Source of the DNA: Saprospiraceae bacterium
Lineage (GTDB): Bacteria; Bacteroidota; Bacteroidia; Chitinophagales; Saprospiraceae
Length of the DNA stretch: 64,000 nucleotides
Reading direction: 5' to 3'
Assembly (NCBI GenBank): GCA_016787415.1
Contig: JAEUUT010000228.1
Span: forward strand, 62,001 to 126,000
Part shown: piece after piece, positions 1 to 11,509 of the stretch
Layout: each line of letters starts with the position of its first letter
Position numbering within the stretch: position 1 is the first letter of the stretch
Notes under the pieces: model-generated
Seen by the model: the letters and a program-made list of their open reading frames with translations, nothing else
Told to the model about the DNA's origin: nothing
Databases searched by the model: none
Program-made: the position numbers and the translations under genes

Positions 1-534
1 GTGATTACGCTGAAAATAAATCCTTCAATGAGCGCCCATGAGGCACTGCCGAAAATCGCAGCGGTTTTTGGCTTGCACAATCCCGGCGCTCCTTTCGATT
101 ACACCTTTGTAGACGAGGCATACAGCGCGAAATTCTCCACGGAGGAACGTATCGGAAAACTGGCCTCTTTCTTTGCACTGCTGGCAATCCTCCTCAGTAT
201 TGTAGGCTTATTCGGGCTGGCTTCATACGTCACAGTGCAACGCACCAAAGAAATCGGCGTACGGAAAGTGATGGGAGCCACCGTTTTTAGCGTATGGTAC
301 CTGTTATCAAAAGAATTCACCAGTCTGGTGCTGATGGCATGTTTGATTGCAGCGCCGATTGCCTATTATTACCTCTACGGCTGGTTGCAGCAATACGAAT
401 ACCGGATGGACATATCCGTATGGGTTTTTATTGGAACAGGCCTGGGCACATTGCTGATTGCATTGCTGACGGTCAGTTATCAGGCAATTCGGGCAGCGCT
501 GGCGAATCCAGTCAAGTCCCTGCGAAGCGAGTGA
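1..534 (+). CDS. FtsX/MacB-like ABC permease, C-terminal part (5' truncated by window edge)
   Basis: The frame is open from base 1, so the first codon (GTG) is not the true start; about 177 residues of the C-terminus are visible. They cover the end of the second periplasmic domain and the final FtsX domain with its last transmembrane helices. The cytoplasmic coupling-helix motif RTKEIGVRKVMGA is present, and the protein ends in NPVKSLRSE, a terminal signature shared by the next five permeases. By family knowledge the protein is the membrane subunit of an ABC transporter of the MacB/FtsX type and needs a separate ATPase, which is not in the window. It is the first visible member of a six-gene tandem paralog array on the same strand. 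Substrate unknown. Confidence 0.9.
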   Translation: MITLKINPSMSAHEALPKIAAVFGLHNPGAPFDYTFVDEAYSAKFSTEERIGKLASFFALLAILLSIVGLFGLASYVTVQRTKEIGVRKVMGATVFSVWYLLSKEFTSLVLMACLIAAPIAYYYLYGWLQQYEYRMDISVWVFIGTGLGTLLIALLTVSYQAIRAALANPVKSLRSE

Positions 535-596
535 ATAACCATCGTTTATCCGTTATTTAAACCAATATACTGATAACGAATAACCAATAACGTACT

Positions 597-3053
597 ATGC
601 TGACCAATTACCTGAAAATTGCCTTTCGCAGCCTTTGGAAAAACAAGGGCCAGTCTGTCATCCTCATCGGCGGGCTGGCTGCCGGTATGAGCGCCTGCAT
701 GCTTTTGCTTCAATATGTTGGTTATGAACTGAGTTTCGATCATTTTCATAGCAAGGCTGATCGGATTTACCGTGTCGTCAACGAACGAATTCAGGAAGGC
801 AAACGCATTCAGAAAGGCACCATTACGTATCCGACCATTGGCGACGCCATGGGCCGCGATTTTCCGGAAGTAGCCAATCATACCCGTCTGATGGCCGGCG
901 GAGATGTTTTTATCCGTGTTGGCGAAAAACTGGAAGAGCAGGAAGGATTCCTTTGGGCAGACGAGCATTTTCTGGAAATATTCGATTTTCCGGTGCTGGC
1001 AAAAAATGGCACTCAGTTGTTGGGGCTGCCCGATGAAATGGTGATTACACGCTCGGTTGCCGACGCCTATTTCCCCTGGGCCAAAGGCGATTACCAGGCG
1101 ATTATTGGCAAGGAATTGCTTGTGGGCGCCCAAGGCACGGTTTTCCGGGTGTCGGCCGTACTGGATGATGTGCCGCACAACTCGCTGTTGAAATTCAGGG
1201 TACTGGGTGCGTTTTCCCACCTCATTCAGGAGCGCGGCAAGGAAGCCTTTGAGAGTTGGAACTGGTCTGATTTCTGGCATTTCCTCGAACTGAAACCCGG
1301 CGCTGATGCTGCCGCGCTGGAGGCCAAATTTCCGGCGTTCAGCGAGCGGTATTTTCAGCGCAGCAAAGAGTCGGGCAGTGAGGAAATTTTCAGTTTGCAA
1401 GCGCTGAAAGACGCGCATTTGTACTCCCGTGATCTGGAATACGAAATCGGAGAAACTGTAAACGGCCGGGCTGTGTGGTCGCTCCTGATTGTCGCTTTTT
1501 TTATTCTGGTGATTGCATGGATCAATTATGTCAATCTTTCCTCGGTGCGGGCCATGGAACGGGCGCGGGAGGTAGGCGTGCGCAAGGCAATCGGCGCAGA
1601 CAGGAGCCAACTGATCGGCCAATTTATGACCGAGGCTTTGCTGGTGAACCTGACAGCCCTGGCACTGGCATTTCCGCTAGTGCAATTGATCAAGCCCTGG
1701 TTTGCCAATAATTTCGATCTGGAGCCCGAGGCGTTGCAGGTATTTTCGGGAGGCAACCACCTGCTTTGGCCTGTTTTGGCAGGCCTTCTGGTGCTGGGGG
1801 TACTCGTTTCTGGCGTTTACCCGGCCTGGTTGCTGTCGGCATCGCCGGTAGCAGGCATTCTGAAAGGTTTTTTCCAGAAACAACTTGGCGGCGGAGGCCT
1901 GCGCAAAGGACTGGTGGTATTTCAGTTTACGGCATCTATTGCCCTCATTACCGCCACCTGGCTCGTGACGCAACAAATCCGGTACATGAACCGGCAGGAT
2001 CTGGGTATTCACCTCGACCATGTGATTACCATCGACCCGCCGCGCATGACGCAATGGGACAGCACCTACATCAGCAAGGTGAATGCCATGAAAACTGCCC
2101 TGACGGCACATGCCGGCATCAAAGCCGCCGCTTCGTCGAACAGAGCGCCAGGCGACCCGTTTCTGGGCAGGGTGTTTCAGATCAATAAAGTAGGAGAAGC
2201 CGATGCCAATCAGAATTACACCTGCGGTTTTATCAACGCCGACTTCAACTATGCCGAAACGTATGGGCTGAAACCCTTGGCGGGCAGGTTTTTCCTCCGA
2301 ACAGACCACTCGCCTGAGTGGGAGAAACTGGAAAGCATCGTTCTCAGCGAATCTGCTGTCAAAATGTTTGGCTATGCTTCCAATGATGCAGCACTTGGCA
2401 AAACCCTGCGCTTTTGGGATCACAACTGGCACATCGTGGGTGTATTGCCCGATTTTCACCAAAAATCATTGCACCACGCCATCGAACCGCTTGTATTTGT
2501 GCCGTCTTACAGCACGTCCAACAAGATTTCGCTGCGGCTTGCCGGCGAACAGTTGGATCAGACGCTGGCGCTCATTCAGAAAACCTACCTCGAGTTTTTC
2601 CCTGGAAATGTGTTCAAATATGCCTTTGTAGAAGATAATTTTCAAAAGTTGTACCTCGCAGACATCCGATTTGGCAATATCCTCGGCTTTTTCACCCTGC
2701 TGACCATCCTGATCGCCTGCCTGGGTCTGTTCGGTCTTGCCTCCTACACCACCATGTTGCGAACCAAGGAAATTGGTATCCGAAAAGTGCTGGGCGCTTC
2801 CGTGACGGGTATCACCAGCCTGCTGGCGAGCGATTTCTTGAAACTGGTACTGCTGGCCATATTAATCGCCGCTCCACTGGCCTGGTATTTCATGCAGCAA
2901 TGGCTGACAGATTTTGCTTATCGCATTGAAATACAATGGTGGATGTTTGTGGTGTCGGGTGTGGTCGCGTTGGGTATTGCATTTGTTACGGTCGGGTTTC
3001 AAAGTGTAAAATCAGCCCTGGCTAACCCCGTACAGTCGCTTCGAAATGAATGA
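597..3053 (+). CDS. FtsX/MacB-like ABC transporter permease (paralog 2)
   Basis: 818 residues, the usual length for the Bacteroidota two-half permeases. The start is chosen because MLTNYLKIAFRSLWKN aligns with the N-termini of the downstream paralogs (M-x-x-N-Y/H-x-x-x-A-F/L-R). Order: N-terminal membrane helix (~20-40), MacB-type periplasmic core (~50-280), first FtsX block with several helices and motif REVGVRKAIGA (~295-430), second periplasmic domain (~450-670), last FtsX block with RTKEIGIRKVLGAS (~690-818). It ends in NPVQSLRNE. No ATP-binding motif is present, so a partner ATPase is required. The 62-bp gap to paralog 1 holds AT-rich ATAAC/ATAACC-type short repeats. Substrate cannot be told from the sequence. 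Confidence 0.93.
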   Translation: MLTNYLKIAFRSLWKNKGQSVILIGGLAAGMSACMLLLQYVGYELSFDHFHSKADRIYRVVNERIQEGKRIQKGTITYPTIGDAMGRDFPEVANHTRLMAGGDVFIRVGEKLEEQEGFLWADEHFLEIFDFPVLAKNGTQLLGLPDEMVITRSVADAYFPWAKGDYQAIIGKELLVGAQGTVFRVSAVLDDVPHNSLLKFRVLGAFSHLIQERGKEAFESWNWSDFWHFLELKPGADAAALEAKFPAFSERYFQRSKESGSEEIFSLQALKDAHLYSRDLEYEIGETVNGRAVWSLLIVAFFILVIAWINYVNLSSVRAMERAREVGVRKAIGADRSQLIGQFMTEALLVNLTALALAFPLVQLIKPWFANNFDLEPEALQVFSGGNHLLWPVLAGLLVLGVLVSGVYPAWLLSASPVAGILKGFFQKQLGGGGLRKGLVVFQFTASIALITATWLVTQQIRYMNRQDLGIHLDHVITIDPPRMTQWDSTYISKVNAMKTALTAHAGIKAAASSNRAPGDPFLGRVFQINKVGEADANQNYTCGFINADFNYAETYGLKPLAGRFFLRTDHSPEWEKLESIVLSESAVKMFGYASNDAALGKTLRFWDHNWHIVGVLPDFHQKSLHHAIEPLVFVPSYSTSNKISLRLAGEQLDQTLALIQKTYLEFFPGNVFKYAFVEDNFQKLYLADIRFGNILGFFTLLTILIACLGLFGLASYTTMLRTKEIGIRKVLGASVTGITSLLASDFLKLVLLAILIAAPLAWYFMQQWLTDFAYRIEIQWWMFVVSGVVALGIAFVTVGFQSVKSALANPVQSLRNE

Positions 3054-3059
3054 CCTTTT

Positions 3060-3220
3060 AGAGCATGTTGAGATTTCTCTTGCCGAGCTGCAAACGAAAA
3101 ATTTTATTTGCAGTTTCGTTAAATTTCTCGCCGGATAGCCCGCATCCGACTGCGAAATTTGCCTCGCTGGAAATAAAATTTTCCTGTTTTCGCCTCGGCA
3201 GAGAAATCTCAACATGCTCT
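3060..3220. repeat. 161-bp imperfect palindrome (long inverted repeat) between paralogs 2 and 3
   Basis: The outer arms, AGAGCATGTTGAGATTTCTC at 3060 and its complement ending at 3220, match over about 27 bp with one extra T. Inner segments also pair: AAAATTTTATTTGCAG near 3098 against CTGGAAATAAAATTTT near 3168, and CGAAATTT near the centre. The whole 161 bp can therefore fold into one long interrupted hairpin. It carries no ORF and begins 7 bp after the upstream stop codon. It belongs to the set of long inverted repeats seen in several gaps of this window. Confidence 0.8.
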
Positions 3221-3237
3221 TAAACAATTTTACCGAT

Positions 3238-5745
<2,508 letters not shown>

Positions 5746-5758
5746 AAATAAGGAAATT

Positions 5759-8134
5759 ATGTTCGGAAATTATATCAAAATCGCATTACGCAACCTGCGG
5801 AAAAACAAACTGTACGCCATTCTGAACATCGCCGGTCTGGGCACTGGCATGGCAGTAGCACTGTTGATCGGGTTGTGGATGTATGATGAACTTTCCTTTA
5901 ACGGCTATCATCACAACCTCGACAGGATTGCCATTATTCAAAAAAACAGGTATTACAACGGCACGATCAATACCGAGGAGTCCAATTGTATTCCCCTGGC
6001 TGTCAAACTCCGGGAAGATTACGGCGCGTACTTCGACCAGGTAGTAACGTCCTCTTTCGGGGGGGAAAAGGTGTTGCAATACGGCGAAAAAAGCATCATC
6101 AAACGTGGTTACTTCATGGAGCCTGGCGGGCAGGAAATTCTGGATTTGCAGGTGGTGAAGGGCTCCGTACAATTCCCGCTCGATCCTACTTCGCTGTTGA
6201 TCAGCGAATCCGTGAGCAAAAACCTGTTCGGACAGGACGACCCTATCGACAAGATTATCCGAATCGACAACCGCATCGACCTAAAAGTAGCGGGTGTGTA
6301 CAAAAACATTCCGCGCAACTCCAATTTCCGGGCAGTATCGTTTTACGGCTCTTTTGAAACCTTCGCACAAATGGAAGATTGGGTGCGCGAGTCGCGGGCA
6401 AACTGGGCCGAAAATTCATTTCCGATCTATGTAAAACTGGCGCCGCAGGCCGACATGGCAGCGGTATCGGCACTTATCAAAAATGCCGTTTATACAGCCA
6501 CCAAAGACGAATCGAAGCCCGAAATATTCCTCCACGCGCTTTCCAAATGGCATTTCTACCCGGAATTTAAAAATGGTGTCGCCATAGGTGTTGGCATGCA
6601 GACGCTCTGGATTTTTGGCCTGACGGGCGTTTTTGTGTTGCTGCTGGCGGCCATCAATTTTATGAACTTGAGTACAGCGCGGTCGGAAAACAGGGCGCGG
6701 GAAATCGGCGTGCGAAAATCGATCGGTTCTTTGCGGAGCCAACTAATCGGGCAGTTTTATACCGAGGCGTTTGTGATCGTACTATTTGCGGGAGCGCTTG
6801 GGGCTATGTTGGCCGAACTGGTATTGCCTGCTTTCAACAAAATTGCCGAAAAAGACCTGGCTTTTCACTGGAGCAACCCGATTTTCTGGATTCCAATGGT
6901 CGCTTTTTGGTTGCTCACGGGGCTGATTGCAGGCAGTTACCCGGCTTTGTATCTGTCGTCATTCAAGCCAGTTCATATCCTGAAAGGGAAATTCCGTTCG
7001 GGTCGCCGCGAAGTGTTTTCCCGAAAAGCACTCGTCGTTTTTCAGTTCAGCATTTCCCTGGCTCTGATTATTTCCACAATCGTCATTGCTAGGCAGGTAC
7101 AATTTGCCAAAGAACGGCCTATCGGTTATGACACTTCCGGGCTGATACAAATACAAAAACGCTCCCCAGCCTTGAAAGGGCATTTCCATGCGATGCGGCA
7201 GGATTTGCACGACTCGGGCGCGGTAGTGGAAATGGCCGAATCGGACGCACCGGTAACCGGATTTTGGTTCAACAGTTCGGGGTTTCAGTGGAAAGGGAAA
7301 CCTGCCAACTTGAAGGAAGACTTTATTACGATGTGCGTCACGCCCGAATTTGGAAGCACCATTGGCTGGAAAATGCTGAAAGGGCGCGATTTTTCCCGCA
7401 CATTTCCTACCGATACCTCGACCATGATCCTCAATGAAGCAGCCGTAAAACTAATGGGGCTACAACATCCGGTAAATGAAATAATTGGCTACCAGGGTAA
7501 AAACTATCTCGTTATCGGGGTAGCCAAAAATTTCATCCTGGATTCGCCTTACGAGCCTGTAAAACCCAGCGTTTTTACAAGCAGGCCTGGCAACATGTCT
7601 TTCATGAATATCAGGCTGAATCCTGACATGAGTGCTGTCGAGTCGATTGCCAAAGTGGAAGATGTGCTGAAACGCTATGATCCTTCCGGCAATTTCAATA
7701 TCAAATTCGTAGACAACGAATTCGATCAGAAATTCTGGCGTGAAGAACGCATCGCACGGCTCACCACCGCATTTTCCTTCATGGCAGTATTTATCAGCCT
7801 GCTGGGTATTTTCGGGCTGGCGGCTTTTATGGCCGAACAGCGCACCAAGGAAATCGGGGTACGCAAAGTGCTGGGTGCAGGCATTGGGAGCATTTGGCGG
7901 CTCATTTCCTTCGATTTTATTCTGCTCACCATACTTGCATTTATCATCGGCGCTCCGGTAGCCTACGCATTCATGCGGGAATGGCTGCTCAACTATGAAT
8001 ACCGTGTCGAATTGTCGTGGCAGATTTTTGTCGCCGCCGGCTTGGGCGCCCTGCTCGTCACACTGCTGACAGTGAGTTTTCAGGCCATCCGCGCCGCCGC
8101 TGCCAACCCTGTCAAATCTTTAAAAACGGAATAA
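5759..8134 (+). CDS. FtsX/MacB-like ABC transporter permease (paralog 4)
   Basis: 791 residues starting MFGNYIKIALRNLRKNK, with AGGA four bases upstream of the ATG. It is slightly shorter than its neighbours because its second periplasmic domain is smaller. Visible marks: first helix ~20-42 (ILNIAGLGTGMAVALLIGL), first FtsX block with NFMNLSTARSENRAREIGVRKSIGS (~290-310), a second block with EQRTKEIGVRKVLGAG near 690, and C-terminal ANPVKSLKTE. The gene ends two bases before the next start codon, so translation of paralogs 4 and 5 is probably coupled. Membrane subunit of an ABC system of unknown substrate. Confidence 0.92.
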   Translation: MFGNYIKIALRNLRKNKLYAILNIAGLGTGMAVALLIGLWMYDELSFNGYHHNLDRIAIIQKNRYYNGTINTEESNCIPLAVKLREDYGAYFDQVVTSSFGGEKVLQYGEKSIIKRGYFMEPGGQEILDLQVVKGSVQFPLDPTSLLISESVSKNLFGQDDPIDKIIRIDNRIDLKVAGVYKNIPRNSNFRAVSFYGSFETFAQMEDWVRESRANWAENSFPIYVKLAPQADMAAVSALIKNAVYTATKDESKPEIFLHALSKWHFYPEFKNGVAIGVGMQTLWIFGLTGVFVLLLAAINFMNLSTARSENRAREIGVRKSIGSLRSQLIGQFYTEAFVIVLFAGALGAMLAELVLPAFNKIAEKDLAFHWSNPIFWIPMVAFWLLTGLIAGSYPALYLSSFKPVHILKGKFRSGRREVFSRKALVVFQFSISLALIISTIVIARQVQFAKERPIGYDTSGLIQIQKRSPALKGHFHAMRQDLHDSGAVVEMAESDAPVTGFWFNSSGFQWKGKPANLKEDFITMCVTPEFGSTIGWKMLKGRDFSRTFPTDTSTMILNEAAVKLMGLQHPVNEIIGYQGKNYLVIGVAKNFILDSPYEPVKPSVFTSRPGNMSFMNIRLNPDMSAVESIAKVEDVLKRYDPSGNFNIKFVDNEFDQKFWREERIARLTTAFSFMAVFISLLGIFGLAAFMAEQRTKEIGVRKVLGAGIGSIWRLISFDFILLTILAFIIGAPVAYAFMREWLLNYEYRVELSWQIFVAAGLGALLVTLLTVSFQAIRAAAANPVKSLKTE

Positions 8135-8136
8135 TC

Positions 8137-10566
8137 ATGCTGAAAAATCACCTTACCATCGCGTTCCGCAACCTGCTCAAAAACCGTACGTTTTCCCTGC
8201 TCAACATTGGCGGACTCAGCGCCGGGCTGGCGGTTACCATGCTTATCGGCCTTTACATTCGTGATGAAATGTCGTTTGATCGTTTCCATGAAAACGCCGA
8301 TCGCATTTACCGCATCAATTACGATGCGCGGGTAGGCGGTCAGGAGCAGTTGATGGCAGTCACACCGGCGCCAATGGGCCCCACTTTTGTGCGCGACTAC
8401 CCGGCAGTGGAAGACTTCTGTCGTTTTCGGCAATGGGGTTTTATCAGCGTCAGAAAAGGTACCGAAGCCATCGAGGAAGGCAATAACACGTATGTTGACA
8501 GCAGTTTTTTCCGCGTATTTTCATTTCCGCTGCTGGAAGGCGACCCTAAAACAGCGCTGGTGGAGCCCAATACCATGGTGATTTCCGAAAAAATGGCGCA
8601 GAAATACTTCGGCGCCACTACTGGTATCGTGGGGCGCACCCTGCGCATCAACGAATACATCGACCGGCGCGTCACGGGCGTGATGAAGGACATGCCGGCG
8701 CAGTCGCACATGCACTACGATTTCCTTTTCTCTATGTCGACCATCGAAGAAGGGAGCCAGGATGTGTGGTTGTCGAACAATTTTCAGACCTACCTGCTGC
8801 TGCGGCCGGGCGTTTCTGCTGCACAGTTTCCGGCATATTTTGCCGAAATGAAAGAAAAATACCTTCGCCCACAGTTCGATCGCATTACCGGCGGAACCCT
8901 TTCCGCATTTGAAGGCGCGGGCGATTTTATGCGATACAGCCTGCAAAACGTGCAGGAACTTCATCTATTCAGCGACCGCAATGGCGAGCACGAAGCCAAC
9001 TCCGATGTCAAATACATCTGGATATTCGGCATTGTCGCCCTGATGGTTTTACTATTGGCCTGCGTCAATTTTATGAACCTGAGCACGGCGCGTTCGGCAG
9101 GTCGTGCGCGCGAGGTAGGTGTACGCAAGGCATTGGGCTCGAATCGCAGCCTCTTGGTGCGGCAGTTTCTGACGGAGAGCCTGCTCCTCACGCTGGTGTC
9201 ATTTGTGCTGGGTATTGGAGCGGTGTATGCTGCGTTGCCAGGTTTTAATGCATTTGCCGACAAAGACATTGCCTTTTCTTTAGCCGACCTGCCCATGATG
9301 AGCACACTGGCAGGACTGGCATTCGTAACGGCGCTGGTGTCGGGCAGTTATCCGGCATTTTTCCTGTCGGCTTTCCGGCCGCTGGATACCCTGAAAGGCA
9401 CCTTGTCGAGCAGCGGGCAAGGGTCAGCACGGCTCAGAAGCAGCCTGGTGGTATTTCAGTTTTTCACGTCCATTGCGCTGATTATTTCGGTACTGGTCGT
9501 TCAGCAGCAATTGTCATTTATTCAAAATAAAAAACTCGGCTGGGAAAAAGAAAAGATCGTCATGCTGCGCAACACCTGGTGGCTGCAAGGCAAAACGCTC
9601 GATTTCAAGCAACAACTCCTGCAAATACCCGGCATCGAACAGGTGTCGTGCGTCGACTACTTCCCTACCCCTTCCAGTCGCAACAACACGCCCTTCACAC
9701 CCGCTGGTGCAGATGCCGCCACCTCGGCCATTGCAAACCAGTGGTGGGAAGTCGATTTTGACTACCTGTCGGCGCTGGGCCTTCAAATGCACAGCGGCCG
9801 TTGGTTCGACGCGGCCTTAAAAACGGATTCGGCCGTGTGTGTGGTAAACGAGGCCGCGATGAAAGCCTTTGGCTGGACGGATGCCGTTGGGCGCCGCATC
9901 ACCACCTTCGACAATCCGCAGGAGAACCATACTGTCAGCCTGGAAGTAGTAGGTGTCGTGAAAAATTTCCACTACGAAAGCCTGCACGAAAACATCGGCC
10001 CGATGGTAATGACCATTGGGAAAGGCAGCGGCACCATGGCCTTGCGCTTGTCGAAACAGGCAGATGTGGAAAAAACACTGTCGGCTTTAAACACCTTGTT
10101 TAAGGGCTATTTGCCTTCGCAACCTTTCAATTATCGCTTTCTCGATGACGAGTTTAACCTGCAATATGCATCCGAGCGGCGTATCGGCGGCATTTTGGGC
10201 GCATTTGCGGGGTTTGCCATTTTTATTGCCTGCCTCGGGCTGTTCGGGCTCGCAGCCTTTATGGCCGAACAACGCACCCGCGAAATCGGCATCCGCAAGG
10301 TGCTGGGCGCTTCTGTTGGTTCACTGGTGCGCCTGCTGTCAGGCGATTTCCTGCGCCTGGTGGCCATTTCCTTGGTGCTGGCCGTGCCGTTGGCCTGGTA
10401 TTTCATGCACAACTGGCTACAGGATTTTGCCTACCATATCGACCTGAAATGGTGGATGTTCGCACTGGCAGGGCTCGTAGCAGTGGGCATTGCATTTCTG
10501 ACCGTCGCAGGGCAGGCCATGCGGGCAGCGCTGGCAAATCCGGTGCGGGCGTTAAAAAGAGAGTAG
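8137..10566 (+). CDS. FtsX/MacB-like ABC transporter permease (paralog 5)
   Basis: 809 residues from the ATG at 8137. The open frame extends upstream to 8017, but those 40 codons overlap paralog 4 and read as low-complexity Arg-rich sequence, while MLKNHLTIAFRNLLKNR matches the family N-terminus. Motifs: NFMNLSTARSAGRAREVGVRKALGS in the first FtsX block and EQRTREIGIRKVLGASVGS in the second. The last ~60 residues (LQDFAYHIDLKWWMFALAG) are almost the same as in paralog 3, which suggests recent duplication or gene conversion between them. Its stop codon lies inside a 7-bp tandem repeat. Confidence 0.92.
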   Translation: MLKNHLTIAFRNLLKNRTFSLLNIGGLSAGLAVTMLIGLYIRDEMSFDRFHENADRIYRINYDARVGGQEQLMAVTPAPMGPTFVRDYPAVEDFCRFRQWGFISVRKGTEAIEEGNNTYVDSSFFRVFSFPLLEGDPKTALVEPNTMVISEKMAQKYFGATTGIVGRTLRINEYIDRRVTGVMKDMPAQSHMHYDFLFSMSTIEEGSQDVWLSNNFQTYLLLRPGVSAAQFPAYFAEMKEKYLRPQFDRITGGTLSAFEGAGDFMRYSLQNVQELHLFSDRNGEHEANSDVKYIWIFGIVALMVLLLACVNFMNLSTARSAGRAREVGVRKALGSNRSLLVRQFLTESLLLTLVSFVLGIGAVYAALPGFNAFADKDIAFSLADLPMMSTLAGLAFVTALVSGSYPAFFLSAFRPLDTLKGTLSSSGQGSARLRSSLVVFQFFTSIALIISVLVVQQQLSFIQNKKLGWEKEKIVMLRNTWWLQGKTLDFKQQLLQIPGIEQVSCVDYFPTPSSRNNTPFTPAGADAATSAIANQWWEVDFDYLSALGLQMHSGRWFDAALKTDSAVCVVNEAAMKAFGWTDAVGRRITTFDNPQENHTVSLEVVGVVKNFHYESLHENIGPMVMTIGKGSGTMALRLSKQADVEKTLSALNTLFKGYLPSQPFNYRFLDDEFNLQYASERRIGGILGAFAGFAIFIACLGLFGLAAFMAEQRTREIGIRKVLGASVGSLVRLLSGDFLRLVAISLVLAVPLAWYFMHNWLQDFAYHIDLKWWMFALAGLVAVGIAFLTVAGQAMRAALANPVRALKRE

Positions 10567-10609
10567 TGAGTGGTGAGTAGTGAGTAGTGAGTAGTGAGTA
10601 GTGAGTGGT
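10561..10609. repeat. 7-bp tandem repeat (GAGTAGT/GAGTGGT x7)
   Basis: Seven consecutive heptads, five GAGTAGT and two GAGTGGT, start in the last codons of paralog 5. The reverse strand would translate to a spurious THYSLLTTHYS-type peptide, so minus-strand frames here are not genes. Confidence 0.9.
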
Positions 10610-10614
10610 GTCCA

Positions 10615-10665
10615 GCCCTGAAAGGGCGTATACAATAGCCCAGGGCAACGCCCTGGGGGGGGGGG
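10615..10665. repeat. REP-like double palindrome followed by a G11 tract
   Basis: GCCCTGAAAGGGC at 10,615-10,627 and CCCAGGGC-AAC-GCCCTGGG at 10,639-10,657 are two adjacent small hairpins. The second runs directly into eleven consecutive G (10,655-10,665). The pattern resembles short intergenic palindromes common in Bacteroidota. The rest of the gap up to 10,822 shows no gene. Confidence 0.65.
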
Positions 10666-10822
10666 ATGGCGACCGGGCGCAAGGTGGGCACATTGAAGGG
10701 TTTAGAGTGGTGGAATGGAGTTTGGAGGCGTACGTTGGTCAAAAAACCACGTACAAGTTGTTGATAGACAGGTATTTTGTTTCAGTAAAACCATCCATGT
10801 AATTCTCCATTTTTCAGGTGCT

Positions 10823-11464
10823 ATGAAATACGTTGCTATCCTCTTTTTGCTGCTGTGCCAACAGTTGCCCGCGCAGACATTTGTTCCCGATTTACAGAAC
10901 AGAAATGTATGGGAACTACACGGCCGGGATGCCAAAAACCTGACCGACAATTCAAAAAACGGCGTATCCTTCTGGTTTGACGAACCCGTGGCTGTGCTTC
11001 AATTGAAAGACTACGATTTTTCCGAAGGAACCATTGAGTTTGATGTGCGCGGCCGCGATGAATTGCAACGCTGTTTTGTCGGCATTGCCTTTCACATCCA
11101 GAACGACAGCACGTACGATGTCGTTTATTTCCGGCCGTTTAACTTCAAAAATGCGGAGGTATTTCGCCGGCTGCGATCGGTTCAGTACATTTCGTGGCCC
11201 AAATACACCTGGCAAAAACTGCGCGCCGAACACCCCAACCAGTACGAGCATCCCGTGACGCCTGTGCCGGAGCCGGACGAATGGTTTCATGCCAAAATGG
11301 TGATTCTGGGAAAAACCATCAGCGTGTATGTAAACGACTCCGCCGAACCCAGTCTCGTCGTGGAAAAACTGACCGATACAACCCACGGCGGACTGGGACT
11401 GTGGGTGGGCGACCCGACGGAAGCCGATTTTGCCAACCTGAAAATTACGCCCGCCAAAAAATGA
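10823..11464 (+). CDS. secreted concanavalin A-like (LamG/DUF1080-type) domain protein
   Basis: 213 residues from the ATG at 10,823. The frame opens 36 codons earlier, but only this start gives a signal peptide (MKYVAILFLLLCQQLPAQ, cleavage near residue 18). The mature part alternates short beta strands with the pattern GTIEFDVRGRDE...FVGIAFH...YDVVYFRPFNF...EWFHAKMVI...ISVYVND...GGLGLWVG...ADFANLKI. This is the typical strand order of the jelly-roll domain of 3-keto-disaccharide hydrolase-like/LamG proteins. It may bind or act on a carbohydrate outside the inner membrane; no catalytic residues could be assigned. It sits in the middle of the permease array on the same strand, 45 bp before paralog 6, so it may be an accessory protein of that system. 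Confidence 0.8.
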   Translation: MKYVAILFLLLCQQLPAQTFVPDLQNRNVWELHGRDAKNLTDNSKNGVSFWFDEPVAVLQLKDYDFSEGTIEFDVRGRDELQRCFVGIAFHIQNDSTYDVVYFRPFNFKNAEVFRRLRSVQYISWPKYTWQKLRAEHPNQYEHPVTPVPEPDEWFHAKMVILGKTISVYVNDSAEPSLVVEKLTDTTHGGLGLWVGDPTEADFANLKITPAKK

Positions 11465-11509
11465 CCTGTTTTCTTTAGTACACACCTGAACAACGAACAA
11501 ATCCACTCC

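Noticed and set aside
3214..3237. Upstream ATG at 3,214 for permease paralog 3
   Set aside because: It lies within the arm of the palindrome and adds residues absent from all paralogs; 3,238 fits better.
8017..8136. N-terminal extension of permease paralog 5
   Set aside because: It overlaps the end of paralog 4 and is Arg-rich without homology; the ATG at 8,137 starts the conserved family N-terminus.
10403..10742. Minus-strand frames with THYSLLTTHYS-like peptides
   Set aside because: They are translations of the 7-bp tandem repeat and the C-terminal codons of paralog 5 in antisense.
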